A stretch of DNA of 64,000 bases from an uncultured Lachnospiraceae bacterium (GTDB lineage: Bacteria; Bacillota; Clostridia; Lachnospirales; Lachnospiraceae), in contig URSA01000001.1 of assembly GCA_900550475.1 (NCBI GenBank), forward strand, positions 186,001 through 250,000, given 5' to 3'. The notes below the pieces were generated by a model. It saw only the letters and a program-made list of their open reading frames with translations. It was not told the DNA's origin and made no database searches. Positions 18,951-27,842 of this stretch are shown in pieces. The position numbers were made by a program, and so were the translations under genes. How positions within the stretch are numbered: the first letter of the stretch is position 1; each line of letters begins with the position of its first letter.

Positions 18951-19625
18951 ATGGAACGCTATTTGACATTTGCGCTGGGAAAAGGACGTCTGGCGCGAAA
19001 GACGCTGGAATTGTTTGAGCGCATCGGCATCTCCTGTGAGGAGATGAAGGACAAGGACTCCCGGAAACTGATCTTTGTCAACGAAGAACTGAAAATGAAA
19101 TTCTTCCTTGCGAAAAGCCCCGATGTTCCCACCTATGTGGAGTACGGCGCTGCCGATATCGGCATTGTGGGTAAGGACACCATTTTGGAGGAAAACCGTA
19201 GGGTTTACGAGGTGCTGGACCTGGGCTTTGGAAAATGCCGTATGTGTGTCTGTGGCCCCGAGGAAGCGAGGGAGCTTTTACAGCACCATGAACGCATTCG
19301 CGTCGCCAGCAAATATCCGAATATTGCAAAGGATTATTTCTACAATAAAAAACATCAGACCGTAGATATCATCAAGCTGAACGGCTCTGTGGAGCTCGGC
19401 CCCATCGTCTCCCTTTCGGATGTGATCGTGGATATTGTGGAGACCGGTTCCACCCTCCACGAAAACGGACTGGCAGTCTTGGAGGAAATTTGTCCTCTTT
19501 CTGCCAGAATGATTGTAAATCAGGTCAGCATGCAGATGGAAAAGGAACGAATATCAGATCTGATTGCGTCGCTGAAAAAAGCGCTTGCAGATACCAATGA
19601 GTCAGGAAAGGACGGAACGCAATGA
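18951..19625 (+). CDS. hisG: ATP phosphoribosyltransferase catalytic subunit (short form)
   Basis: A 224-residue HisG_S enzyme: ATP + PRPP to phosphoribosyl-ATP, the committing step of histidine synthesis. TFALGKGRLARKTLELF at the N-terminus, YGAADIGIVGKDT and the PRPP loop DIVETGSTLHENGL are visible. The short length means there is no C-terminal regulatory domain, so HisZ is required. A GGGGGAGG site precedes the ATG. The stop overlaps the hisD start (ATGA). Confidence 0.95.
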   Translation: MERYLTFALGKGRLARKTLELFERIGISCEEMKDKDSRKLIFVNEELKMKFFLAKSPDVPTYVEYGAADIGIVGKDTILEENRRVYEVLDLGFGKCRMCVCGPEEARELLQHHERIRVASKYPNIAKDYFYNKKHQTVDIIKLNGSVELGPIVSLSDVIVDIVETGSTLHENGLAVLEEICPLSARMIVNQVSMQMEKERISDLIASLKKALADTNESGKDGTQ

Positions 19626-20923
19626 AAATCGTAAAATTAACCGAGCAGACCAAGAAGGATCTCTTGAGAGATCTTTTGCAGAGAAGCCCCCAGAGCTACG
19701 GTTCCTATGAGGCAGTCGTTGCCGAGATCGTGGAGGCAGTGCGGAAGGACGGGGACAAGGCTGTTTTTTCGTACACGGAGCAGTTTGATCACTTTTCCCT
19801 CTCGGCGGACAACATCAAAGTCACAAGGGAGGAGATCGAGCAGGCATACGGGGAGTTGCCTGCCGAGCTGGTTGCCGTATATAAAAAATCAGCGCAGAAT
19901 ATCCGCATTTTCCATGAAAAACAGCTGCGCAGCAGTTGGTTTGACTCCAGACCGGACGGCACCATTTTAGGACAGCGCATGATCCCCATTGAGAGAGCGG
20001 GTGTTTATGTGCCGGGCGGAAAGGCAGCTTATCCCAGCAGCGTTCTGATGAATGTGATTCCCGCAAGGGTTGCGGGTGTGGACCAGATCATTATGACAAC
20101 CCCCTGCAACCGCGAAGGAAAGGTAAATCCCGGCACTCTGGTTGCCGCAGATATTGCAGGCGTGGATGGCATCTACAAGGTGGGCGGCGCACAGGCGATT
20201 GCAGCGATGGCGTTCGGCACCCAGTCGATTCCCAAGGTGGATAAGATCACCGGGCCGGGCAATATTTTTGTTGCGCTGGCAAAGAAAGCGGTATACGGCT
20301 TTGTCAGCATCGATTCCATTGCAGGTCCCAGTGAGATTCTGGTGTTTGCGGATCACACCGCAAATCCCCGCTATGTGGCGGCGGATCTGCTTTCCCAGGC
20401 AGAGCATGATGAGCTTGCCAGTGCCATCCTGATCACCACCTCGGAGACGCTCGCAAATCAGGTTTCCGCTGAAATTGACGGTTTTCTGGAGCGCTTATCC
20501 CGCAGGGAGATCATTGAGAAGTCTCTGGAGCGTTACGGCTATATTCTTCTGGCGGACAGTATGGAGGATGCCGTTGCGGCTGCCAATGAGATTGCATCCG
20601 AGCACCTTGAGATCCTGACGGAGAATCCTTTTGATACCATGACAAAGATCCGCAATGCCGGTGCGGTATTCTTAGGAGAGTATTCCTCCGAGCCTTTGGG
20701 AGATTACTATGCAGGGCCGAACCATATCCTTCCCACAAACGGAACCGCAAGATTCTTCTCACCCCTGAATGTGGATGATTTTGTAAAGAAGAGCAGTGTG
20801 ATCGCCTATTCAAGGGATGCGCTTTTCAAGGCACATAAGGACATCGAGGCCTTTGCGGAAAGCGAAGGACTTACCGCACACGCCAATTCCATTAAAGTCA
20901 GATTTGAGGAGGATGGGGAATGA
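19622..20923 (+). CDS. hisD: histidinol dehydrogenase
   Basis: A 433-residue zinc enzyme that oxidises L-histidinol to histidine with two NAD. Motifs include ERAGVYVPGGKAAYPSSVLMNV, GPGNIFVALAK, SIAGPSEILV, LSQAEHDELASAIL (zinc-site His) and GPNHILPT. Length is typical. It overlaps hisG upstream and hisB downstream by four bases each, indicating translational coupling. Confidence 0.97.
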   Translation: MKIVKLTEQTKKDLLRDLLQRSPQSYGSYEAVVAEIVEAVRKDGDKAVFSYTEQFDHFSLSADNIKVTREEIEQAYGELPAELVAVYKKSAQNIRIFHEKQLRSSWFDSRPDGTILGQRMIPIERAGVYVPGGKAAYPSSVLMNVIPARVAGVDQIIMTTPCNREGKVNPGTLVAADIAGVDGIYKVGGAQAIAAMAFGTQSIPKVDKITGPGNIFVALAKKAVYGFVSIDSIAGPSEILVFADHTANPRYVAADLLSQAEHDELASAILITTSETLANQVSAEIDGFLERLSRREIIEKSLERYGYILLADSMEDAVAAANEIASEHLEILTENPFDTMTKIRNAGAVFLGEYSSEPLGDYYAGPNHILPTNGTARFFSPLNVDDFVKKSSVIAYSRDALFKAHKDIEAFAESEGLTAHANSIKVRFEEDGE

Positions 20924-21507
20924 AAAGAACGGCAGAACTTACACGAACCACCAAGGAAACGCAGATTGCGTTGTCACTGAACCTTGACGGCACGGGTGTC
21001 AGTGAAATTGACACAGGTATCGGTTTTTTTGATCACATGTTGGACGGTTTCTCAAGGCACGGCTTTTTTGACTTAAAGTGCAATGTGAAGGGAGATCTTG
21101 ATGTGGACGGGCATCACACCGTGGAGGACACCGGAATCGTGCTGGGCTCCGCCATCAAGGAGGCTGTGGGGAATAAGAAGGGGATTGCCCGCTACGGATT
21201 TTTTATTCTGCCTATGGATGATGCGCTCTGCCTTTGCGCCGTGGATCTGTGCGGAAGACCTTATTTTGAATTTGAATGTAACTTTACCACTCCAAGGATC
21301 GGTGAGCTGGATACGGAGCTGATCCGCGAGTTTTTCTATGCGGTGTCCTACAGTGCGGGCATGAACCTCCACATAAAAATGATATCCGGCATCAACAATC
21401 ATCACATGGCGGAGGCGATGTTCAAGGCGTTTGCGAAGGCACTTGACATGGCGGTTGCCGCGGATGCACGCATTCAGGATGTGCTCAGCACGAAGGGAAG
21501 CCTTTGA
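20920..21507 (+). CDS. hisB: imidazoleglycerol-phosphate dehydratase
   Basis: A 195-residue monofunctional HisB with the two manganese-binding repeats: GFFDHMLDGFSRHG with DGHHTVEDTGI, and later SGINNHHMAEAMFKAFAKAL. There is no N-terminal histidinol-phosphatase domain, so this is the single-function form usual in Firmicutes. It starts within the hisD stop. Confidence 0.96.
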   Translation: MKRTAELTRTTKETQIALSLNLDGTGVSEIDTGIGFFDHMLDGFSRHGFFDLKCNVKGDLDVDGHHTVEDTGIVLGSAIKEAVGNKKGIARYGFFILPMDDALCLCAVDLCGRPYFEFECNFTTPRIGELDTELIREFFYAVSYSAGMNLHIKMISGINNHHMAEAMFKAFAKALDMAVAADARIQDVLSTKGSL

Positions 21508-21538
21508 TTTTACGGAAACGAAACGGAGAAGAACAGAC

Positions 21539-22828
21539 ATGACAAGCTCAAAGAAATTTACCGCATGCATTTATCTGTACCGCACCCATGCGGTGACCAC
21601 CCTGCAGGATATGACGATCGTGGATACGGATCCCGTGCGTCTTGCCCGGCACTACAGCGATCACAATATTGACGACCTGCTTGTATTTGATCTTTCCGCC
21701 ACGGACGAGGAGCATGAGGAGGCACTTGACATCATAAAGGACATCTGCGCATCCGTACAGGTGGATGTCTGCGGTGCCGGGAACGTGCACCGCATGGAAG
21801 ATATCAAGAAGCTTCTGTATGCCGGATGCAAACGGGCGGTTCTCGACTATGAGAACCCGGAAAACGTTGCCATTACGCAGGAGGTTTCACAGAAATTCGG
21901 AAAAGACAAGATTGTCATTTCCTATAATGACTATCACAAAATAGAAGAACACAAGGAACTGGTGGAGACCTATGCCTCATCCCTGCTCCTTATGAACGCT
22001 CACATGATACGCGAGACCGCCGCCGTAACCGATATGCCGCTGACGGTTCAGATCAACCAGCTTGCGTTGAACAAATTGCTTGAAATCTTTGCTTATGACA
22101 ATGTGATGGGTGTGACGGGAAATACCATAAACAACAATGTGAAGGACATTCTCACCTTGAAGGAGCTTTGCAAGGAAAACGGCATTCCTGTGGAAACCCT
22201 TGAGGCGGCGTATCAATGGTCGGATTTTAAGCTTAATTCCGACGGCATGCTGCCTGTTGTGGTGCAGGACTGCGTCACCTCGGAGGTACTGATGGTCGCC
22301 TACATGAACGAGGAGGCCTACCGGAACACCCTGCGCACAGGAAAGATGACCTATTTCAGCAGAAGCCGCAAGGAGCTCTGGCTGAAAGGGGCTACCAGCG
22401 GTCATTTCCAGTATGTCAAGTCCCTGACCGCGGACTGTGACATGGATACGCTGCTTGCAAAGGTTTCTCAGGTGGGCGCTGCCTGTCATACGGGCGCAAA
22501 ATCCTGCTTCTTCAACGAGGTGGTAAAGAAGGATTATGAGGAGTCTGAGAATCCCCTGAAGGTGTTTGAGGATGTGTTCCATGTGATCCTTGACAGGAAA
22601 GAGCACCCCAAGGAAGGATCTTACACCAATTACCTTTTTGACAAGGGAATCGACAAGATCCTTAAGAAAATCGGTGAGGAGGCGACGGAGATCGTCATTG
22701 CCGCCAAGAATCCCAATGCAAACGAGGTAAAATACGAGATTGCAGACTTCTTGTACCATATGATGGTATTGATGGCGGAAAAAGGAGTCACATGGGAAGA
22801 AATCACGGAGGAGCTGGCAAAGCGCTGA
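21539..22828 (+). CDS. hisIE: HisIE with an extra degenerate HisA/HisF-like N-terminal domain
   Basis: A 429-residue protein. Residues 1 to about 215 resemble the HisA/HisF (beta-alpha)8 fold but lack its catalytic aspartates: the first-strand Asp position reads TACIYLY and the fifth-strand position VISYND. The middle part is phosphoribosyl-AMP cyclohydrolase HisI, with metal-binding TADCDMDTLLA and ACHTGAKSCF. The last 105 residues are phosphoribosyl-ATP pyrophosphatase HisE (EEATEIVIAAKN, ADFLYHMMVL). It thus performs steps two and three of histidine synthesis, with a probably non-catalytic third domain. GGAGAA precedes the start at 21539. hisA, hisF, hisH and hisC are not in the window. 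Confidence 0.88.
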   Translation: MTSSKKFTACIYLYRTHAVTTLQDMTIVDTDPVRLARHYSDHNIDDLLVFDLSATDEEHEEALDIIKDICASVQVDVCGAGNVHRMEDIKKLLYAGCKRAVLDYENPENVAITQEVSQKFGKDKIVISYNDYHKIEEHKELVETYASSLLLMNAHMIRETAAVTDMPLTVQINQLALNKLLEIFAYDNVMGVTGNTINNNVKDILTLKELCKENGIPVETLEAAYQWSDFKLNSDGMLPVVVQDCVTSEVLMVAYMNEEAYRNTLRTGKMTYFSRSRKELWLKGATSGHFQYVKSLTADCDMDTLLAKVSQVGAACHTGAKSCFFNEVVKKDYEESENPLKVFEDVFHVILDRKEHPKEGSYTNYLFDKGIDKILKKIGEEATEIVIAAKNPNANEVKYEIADFLYHMMVLMAEKGVTWEEITEELAKR

Positions 22829-22893
22829 AATCTATTGCCGGCATATCCCGCCCCTTTCAAACATATCATACAGTAACAGGATGAAAAATATGG

Positions 22894-22937
22894 CAAGAAG
22901 TAGACATAAAAATATTATGTATACTTCTTGTTTTTTT
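22894..22937 (+). terminator. terminator of the his operon
   Basis: A long hairpin (outer stem CAAGAAGTA / TACTTCTTG, continued inward by ACATAA / TTATGT after one mismatch) is followed by seven T residues, about 65 bases after the hisIE stop. Confidence 0.88.
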
Positions 22938-22954
22938 GAACGGAGTGTGAGATT

Positions 22955-23332
22955 ATGAGCGATCTGACAATGGAGAGAAGACTGGCGCTGATCCGCAGTA
23001 TCAGGGAAGAAAATGACCGGAACCGGAACAGCCTGCTCAACCGTGAGCAGATTCTTTACGGACAAAAGGCATTTCTGCCCGGTGAGACGGTAGAAGCGGA
23101 GCCTGCTCTCGGCGCCCTCGGCTCGTTCGGCATCCGTTTTCTGTTTTCTCTCGTTGTCTTTGTCTTATTCGTGGTCTGGGATTACGCCAAAACGCCGCTT
23201 TTCGGCTATACGCCCGCGGATATCAGGACGTATCTGGAAACAAATTATACCGTAAAGGACATTGATTTTGCTGATAAAATCCCTTATACTTTAAAGGATA
23301 TGATAGTACAGGAAGAGGAAGAGAATGAATAA
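22955..23332 (+). CDS. small single-pass membrane protein, unknown function
   Basis: A 125-residue protein that I do not recognise. A basic, helical N-terminal part (MERRLALIRSIREENDRNRN) is followed by one membrane segment at about residues 68-86 (FLFSLVVFVLFVVW) and an acidic tail. Its last eight bases overlap the start of the radical-SAM gene, so it probably belongs to that operon. Confidence 0.7.
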   Translation: MSDLTMERRLALIRSIREENDRNRNSLLNREQILYGQKAFLPGETVEAEPALGALGSFGIRFLFSLVVFVLFVVWDYAKTPLFGYTPADIRTYLETNYTVKDIDFADKIPYTLKDMIVQEEEENE

Positions 23333-25220
23333 ATTAGCGCTTTCCGATGATATTCTGCTGAAAATCGAAAAACCCGCCCGCTACATCGGCGGGGAAGTGA
23401 ATGCCGTGGTTAAAAACAAGGAGGAAGTGGATATGCGTATTGCATTCTGTTTTCCCGATGTGTATGAGATTGGGATGTCCCATCTGGGTATCCAGATTTT
23501 ATACGATATGTTCAATCAGTTTGACGGCGTGTGGTGCGAGAGGGTTTACTCTCCATGGGCAGATCTGGACGCAGTGATGAGGGAGGAGCACATCCCTCTT
23601 TTTGCACTGGAATCACAAGACCCGATCCGGGAGTTTGACTGGCTTGCCATCACCATTCAATATGAGATGTGCTATACCAATATTTTACAGGTTCTGGATC
23701 TCTCCCGCATACCGCTTCTTTCCAAGGACAGGACAGATGAGGATCCCATTGTGATCGGAGGCGGTCCCTGCACCTACAATCCGGAGCCGATTGCGGATTT
23801 CTTTGATCTGTTCTATATCGGCGAGGGGGAGACCCGCTATGCGGAGCTTGTAGATCTGTACCGGAGCTGCCGGGATGCAAAGCTTGGGAGGCGGGAGTTT
23901 CTTCGCAGAGCCGCTAAAATCCCCGGTATGTATGTGCCTGCCTTCTATCAGGTGAACTACCATGAGGACGGCACCATTGCCGCCTTTACCCCTACCGAGG
24001 AAGGAATTCCCTCCACAATCTTAAAAGAAATACAGATGGATGTCTCCCACACCTATTATCCCAAAAAGCCGCTTGTTCCGTTTATGCGCACAACGCAGGA
24101 CAGGGTGGTTTTGGAGATCATGCGGGGCTGCATCAGGGGCTGCCGGTTCTGTCAGGCGGGGCAGCTTTACCGCCCGGTGCGGGAGCGAAGCCTTGAGATG
24201 CTGAAGGAATACGCCGTAACCATGTTGAAAAACACCGGACAGGAGGAAATTTCCTTGAGTTCCTTAAGCTCCAGCGATTACACCAGACTGCCGGAGCTTA
24301 TTAATTTTCTGATCGAGGACTGCAATAAAAATCATGTGAACATCTCCCTGCCGTCCCTACGGATCGATGCCTTTTCGCTGGATGTTATGAACAAGGTGCA
24401 GGATGTAAAGAAGACAAGCCTCACCTTTGCACCCGAGGCAGGCTCCCAGAGACTGCGCAATGTGATCAACAAGGGACTTACCGAGGAAGATATCATAAAG
24501 GGCGCCACGCTGGCGTTTGAGGGCGGCTGGACCCGAGTGAAGCTTTACTTTATGTTAGGACTGCCCACGGAGACCGATGAGGATATCCGCGGCATTGCCG
24601 CGCTTTCCAACCAGATTGCCGCCACGTTTTTTGATGTGGTGCCAAAGGACAAGCGTGTCAACGGAAGAGTACAGATTGTGACAAGCACATCATTTTTTGT
24701 ACCGAAGCCTTTCACGCCGTTCCAGTGGGCAAGACAGTGTACCAAGGAAGAATTTATAGAAAAAGCCTACACGACCAAACGTGCCATTGTAGAGCAGTTG
24801 AACCAGAAGAGTATCAAGTACAACTGGCATGAGGCGGATACATCTGTGCTGGAAGGCGTGCTGGCGCGGGGCGACCGCCGCATAGGAGCCGTGCTGTTGA
24901 ATGTGTATAAGCAGGGCGCAATCTATGATGCCTGGAGCGAGTATTTCGACAACGACAAGTGGATGCGCGCCTTTGCGGAATGCGGTGTAGACCCGGATTT
25001 CTATACCTCCAGGGAGCGCAGTCTTGAGGAGATTTTCCCGTGGGATTTTATCGACTGCGGTGTCACAAAGGAATTTCTTTTGCGGGAGTGGAAGAAAGCG
25101 CAGCGTGAGGAAATCAGCTACAACTGCCGTAAGCAGTGTCAGGGCTGCGGCGCCGCCCGTTTCGGCGGAGGTATCTGTTTTGAGGAGCATTATGATGACC
25201 AGACTCCCTGCTGGTCGTAA
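23325..25220 (+). CDS. B12-binding/radical SAM protein, TIGR03960 family
   Basis: A 631-residue protein. The N-terminal 180 residues resemble a cobalamin-binding Rossmann domain (FPDVYEIGMSHLGIQILYD; IGGGPCTYNPEPIADFFDLF). The radical-SAM Cx3Cx2C motif is GCIRGCRFCQAG near residue 270. The C-terminus carries a conserved cysteine group (NCRKQCQGCGAARFGGG). The family is nearly always followed by the TIGR03936 partner and then an RNase E/G gene, as here; it is thought to act on RNA or a ribosomal protein, but the reaction is unproven. Confidence 0.88.
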   Translation: MNKLALSDDILLKIEKPARYIGGEVNAVVKNKEEVDMRIAFCFPDVYEIGMSHLGIQILYDMFNQFDGVWCERVYSPWADLDAVMREEHIPLFALESQDPIREFDWLAITIQYEMCYTNILQVLDLSRIPLLSKDRTDEDPIVIGGGPCTYNPEPIADFFDLFYIGEGETRYAELVDLYRSCRDAKLGRREFLRRAAKIPGMYVPAFYQVNYHEDGTIAAFTPTEEGIPSTILKEIQMDVSHTYYPKKPLVPFMRTTQDRVVLEIMRGCIRGCRFCQAGQLYRPVRERSLEMLKEYAVTMLKNTGQEEISLSSLSSSDYTRLPELINFLIEDCNKNHVNISLPSLRIDAFSLDVMNKVQDVKKTSLTFAPEAGSQRLRNVINKGLTEEDIIKGATLAFEGGWTRVKLYFMLGLPTETDEDIRGIAALSNQIAATFFDVVPKDKRVNGRVQIVTSTSFFVPKPFTPFQWARQCTKEEFIEKAYTTKRAIVEQLNQKSIKYNWHEADTSVLEGVLARGDRRIGAVLLNVYKQGAIYDAWSEYFDNDKWMRAFAECGVDPDFYTSRERSLEEIFPWDFIDCGVTKEFLLREWKKAQREEISYNCRKQCQGCGAARFGGGICFEEHYDDQTPCWS

Positions 25221-25237
25221 GACAGGATAGGAGACCT

Positions 25238-25939
25238 ATGAAAATCAGAGTCAAATTTCGGAAATACGGAAATTTAAAATTTATCGGGCATCTGGATGTG
25301 CAGCGCTTTTTTCAGAAGGCAGTCAGAAGGGCGGGAATCGATGTGGCGTACACCGCCGGATTTTCCCCGCATCAGATCATGTCCTTTGCAGCCCCTCTGG
25401 GGGTCGGTCTTGAAAGCAACGGCGAATACATGGATATGGAGGTCAACACTTTCACGGGAAGCCAAGATATGGTGGATCGCCTGAATGCGGCATGTGCGGA
25501 AGGAATCGAGGTTTTATCCGCCAAGGTGCTGCCTGAGGGGGCCGGAAATGCCATGGCAAGCGTGGCGGCCGCAGGATATACGGTTCAGTTCCGGGAGGGC
25601 AGAGCGCCCGAGGGCAACTGGCAGAAGGGAATCCTTGCCTTCTGCGACAGCCCGCATATCTATGTCACAAAGGAAACCAAGAAAAATACATTGGAAGTGG
25701 ATCTGCGCCCCGGTATTTTTTCCATTGAGATATCGGGGGATGTCATCTATATGCTCATAGACGCCAGCAGCTCCGGCAATATCAAGCCCGGTGCAGTCAT
25801 TGCGGCATATCTTGCCTCAGAAAACCAGACCTTGAAAGAGAACGCGCTTCTGATAACAAGGGAAGATACCTACACCAATCTGGGAACCGCGGAGGCTCCC
25901 CGGTTCGTCTCTCTCGATGCGGTGGGAGAGGACAGATAA
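25238..25939 (+). CDS. TIGR03936 family radical-SAM-associated protein (DUF2344)
   Basis: A 233-residue companion of the TIGR03960 radical SAM protein. The N-terminus KIRVKFRKYGNLKFIGHLDVQRFFQKAVRRA and GFSPHQIMSFAAPLGVGLES are characteristic. No catalytic motif is evident; it probably binds RNA or assists the radical enzyme. AGGAGACCT precedes the ATG, 17 bases after the upstream stop. Confidence 0.88.
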   Translation: MKIRVKFRKYGNLKFIGHLDVQRFFQKAVRRAGIDVAYTAGFSPHQIMSFAAPLGVGLESNGEYMDMEVNTFTGSQDMVDRLNAACAEGIEVLSAKVLPEGAGNAMASVAAAGYTVQFREGRAPEGNWQKGILAFCDSPHIYVTKETKKNTLEVDLRPGIFSIEISGDVIYMLIDASSSGNIKPGAVIAAYLASENQTLKENALLITREDTYTNLGTAEAPRFVSLDAVGEDR

Positions 25940-25968
25940 AAAAGAGCCATTACAGAACGGAGATTGCA

Positions 25969-27222
25969 ATGTCTGACAACACAACGGACAGAAAACTTTT
26001 GGTTATTGAACATGGAAATAAAATACTGTCCCTGCTCATCGGGGAAAACAAACTTCTTTCCGTGAGAGTCTATTCTTCTGAGGGCAGCTCTCAGGTCGGA
26101 AATATTTACATCGGAAAAATTACGGGGATTCCCGCCGGACTTGGTGCGGCATTTGTCGATATTAAGCCCGGAGTGTCCTGTTTTCTGCCGCTCTGTGATA
26201 CAGAAAACGCACTCAGGATCAACGATAAATCCCCTGACCGGCCACTCCGCGCGGGGGATGAGCTTCTTGTGCAGATTGCACGGGACGCGGTGAAGACGAA
26301 GCAGCCCGTGGTGAGCGGCCATATTTCCATCGCAGGCAACTATCTTGCCACTGCGGCGGATACTGAGAAGGTATGCTTTTCCGCAAAGCTTCCCTCCCTC
26401 AGGAAAAAGGAACTACGCGCCCTGTTATTGGAAAACGGGCTTATTTCGGAGGATGGCAGATGCCTGTCCGGCTGCGGCATGATCGTGCGTACAAATGCCG
26501 GCTCTCTGCAGGAGGACATGGCACCGCTCTTAGCCGAATGGAAACAGCTATCCGGGCGGATGAACACCCTTCTCGACGCAGCCCGCCACAGAAGCTGTTA
26601 TTCCTGTCTGTTCAAGGCGGACACACCCTATGTGGAGGAGCTGAAAAACTATTACAGCGGAGCGTTCGATGAAATCATTACTGATTCTGAGGAGCTCTAC
26701 CGGGAACTTTGCAACTATGAAAAAGGGCAGGAGAGTGCGCACATGCCTTTCCACCCTGTAAGGCTTTACCGGGACGACTATCCGCTTTCCAAGCTCTATC
26801 AGCTGAAAACCCGGCTTGAGAATGCCTTAGGCAGCCGTGTATGGCTAAAATCGGGGGCATATCTGATCATCGAACCCACGGAGGCGCTGACGGTCATCGA
26901 TGTCAATTCCGGGAAAAATGAGCGTCGGAAGAACAACGCCGACTATATTTTTTCCATCAACAAGGAAGCGGCAGAGGAGGTCATGCATCAGCTGCGCGTC
27001 CGCAACCTGTCTGGCATCATTGTGGTGGATTTTATCAATATGGAGGCAGAGGAGCAGAAGGAGGCGCTGCTACATCACATGCGCATGCTCTGCAAGGAGG
27101 ATCCGGTCAAAACGACGGTCGTGGACATTACCCCGCTGGGGCTTGTGGAGATCACGCGGAAGCGGACTTCAAGACCGCTCAGAGAGCTGCTTTCCGCGCA
27201 GGATATTGATTTTGATTTTTAA
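25969..27222 (+). CDS. rng: RNase E/G family endoribonuclease, short form
   Basis: A 417-residue RNase E/G-type protein. An S1-like RNA-binding region (residues 35-120, with GNIYIGKITGIPAGLGAAFVDI) precedes the nuclease core, where TVIDVNSGKN and IVVDFINME hold the magnesium-binding aspartates and ITPLGLVEITRKR follows. It stops about 20 residues after that, so the cysteine zinc-link of RNase E/G (CPxC after the TRKR segment) is absent. In many Firmicutes the next gene is rplU; here rplU is 27 kb away. Confidence 0.88.
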   Translation: MSDNTTDRKLLVIEHGNKILSLLIGENKLLSVRVYSSEGSSQVGNIYIGKITGIPAGLGAAFVDIKPGVSCFLPLCDTENALRINDKSPDRPLRAGDELLVQIARDAVKTKQPVVSGHISIAGNYLATAADTEKVCFSAKLPSLRKKELRALLLENGLISEDGRCLSGCGMIVRTNAGSLQEDMAPLLAEWKQLSGRMNTLLDAARHRSCYSCLFKADTPYVEELKNYYSGAFDEIITDSEELYRELCNYEKGQESAHMPFHPVRLYRDDYPLSKLYQLKTRLENALGSRVWLKSGAYLIIEPTEALTVIDVNSGKNERRKNNADYIFSINKEAAEEVMHQLRVRNLSGIIVVDFINMEAEEQKEALLHHMRMLCKEDPVKTTVVDITPLGLVEITRKRTSRPLRELLSAQDIDFDF

Positions 27223-27239
27223 TTTAAGGTGGTAGCTTT

Positions 27240-27842
27240 ATGCAGCTTATATCTCTTAAGAAGGTAAAAGACGGAACTTATCTGAAAAATTATGAACTGA
27301 CTTACCGCAACAAGGCGGGCGGTCAGAAGGTCTATGAGATTGTGAGCAGAAGAGAGATAGACGCCCCGGAAAATCTGGGTACCCATACAAGCGGTGTCTC
27401 TATCGTGGCAACAAGAGGAGAATCCCTGCTTTTACTGCACGAATTTCGTATGGGTGTCAATAAGCAGATCTACAATCTCTGCGCCGGAATGTTGGAGAAC
27501 GGCGAAACCATATCCGATTGCATCCGCCGTGAACTCTACGAGGAGACGGGGCTCTCCTTGAAAAGAATCTACAAGATTCTTCCTGCCTCGTATGCTGCGG
27601 TTGCCATCTCGGATATCCGTACACAGATTGCCTTTGTGGAAGTGGAGGGCACTTTATCCTCCGAACATTCCTCCGAAAACGAGGATATTCACGCGGGCTT
27701 CTATACAAAAGAAGAAGTGCAGGCCATGCTTGAGTATGAGGATTTCAGCTCCCGCGCCCAGATGGCGGCTTATTTTTTTGCGTTTGGAAATATGGAATAT
27801 GATACATGTGATACAGGAGAAAAGAGGGATATATTCAGATGA
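27240..27842 (+). CDS. Nudix hydrolase
   Basis: A 200-residue pyrophosphohydrolase. The Nudix box GX5EX7REUXEEXGU is exact: GMLENGETISDCIRRELYEETGL at about residues 82-104. Overall layout resembles ADP-ribose pyrophosphatases of the NUDT5/YqkG type, but the substrate is not certain. GGTGG lies shortly before the ATG. The stop overlaps the MATE start by four bases. Confidence 0.88.
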   Translation: MQLISLKKVKDGTYLKNYELTYRNKAGGQKVYEIVSRREIDAPENLGTHTSGVSIVATRGESLLLLHEFRMGVNKQIYNLCAGMLENGETISDCIRRELYEETGLSLKRIYKILPASYAAVAISDIRTQIAFVEVEGTLSSEHSSENEDIHAGFYTKEEVQAMLEYEDFSSRAQMAAYFFAFGNMEYDTCDTGEKRDIFR

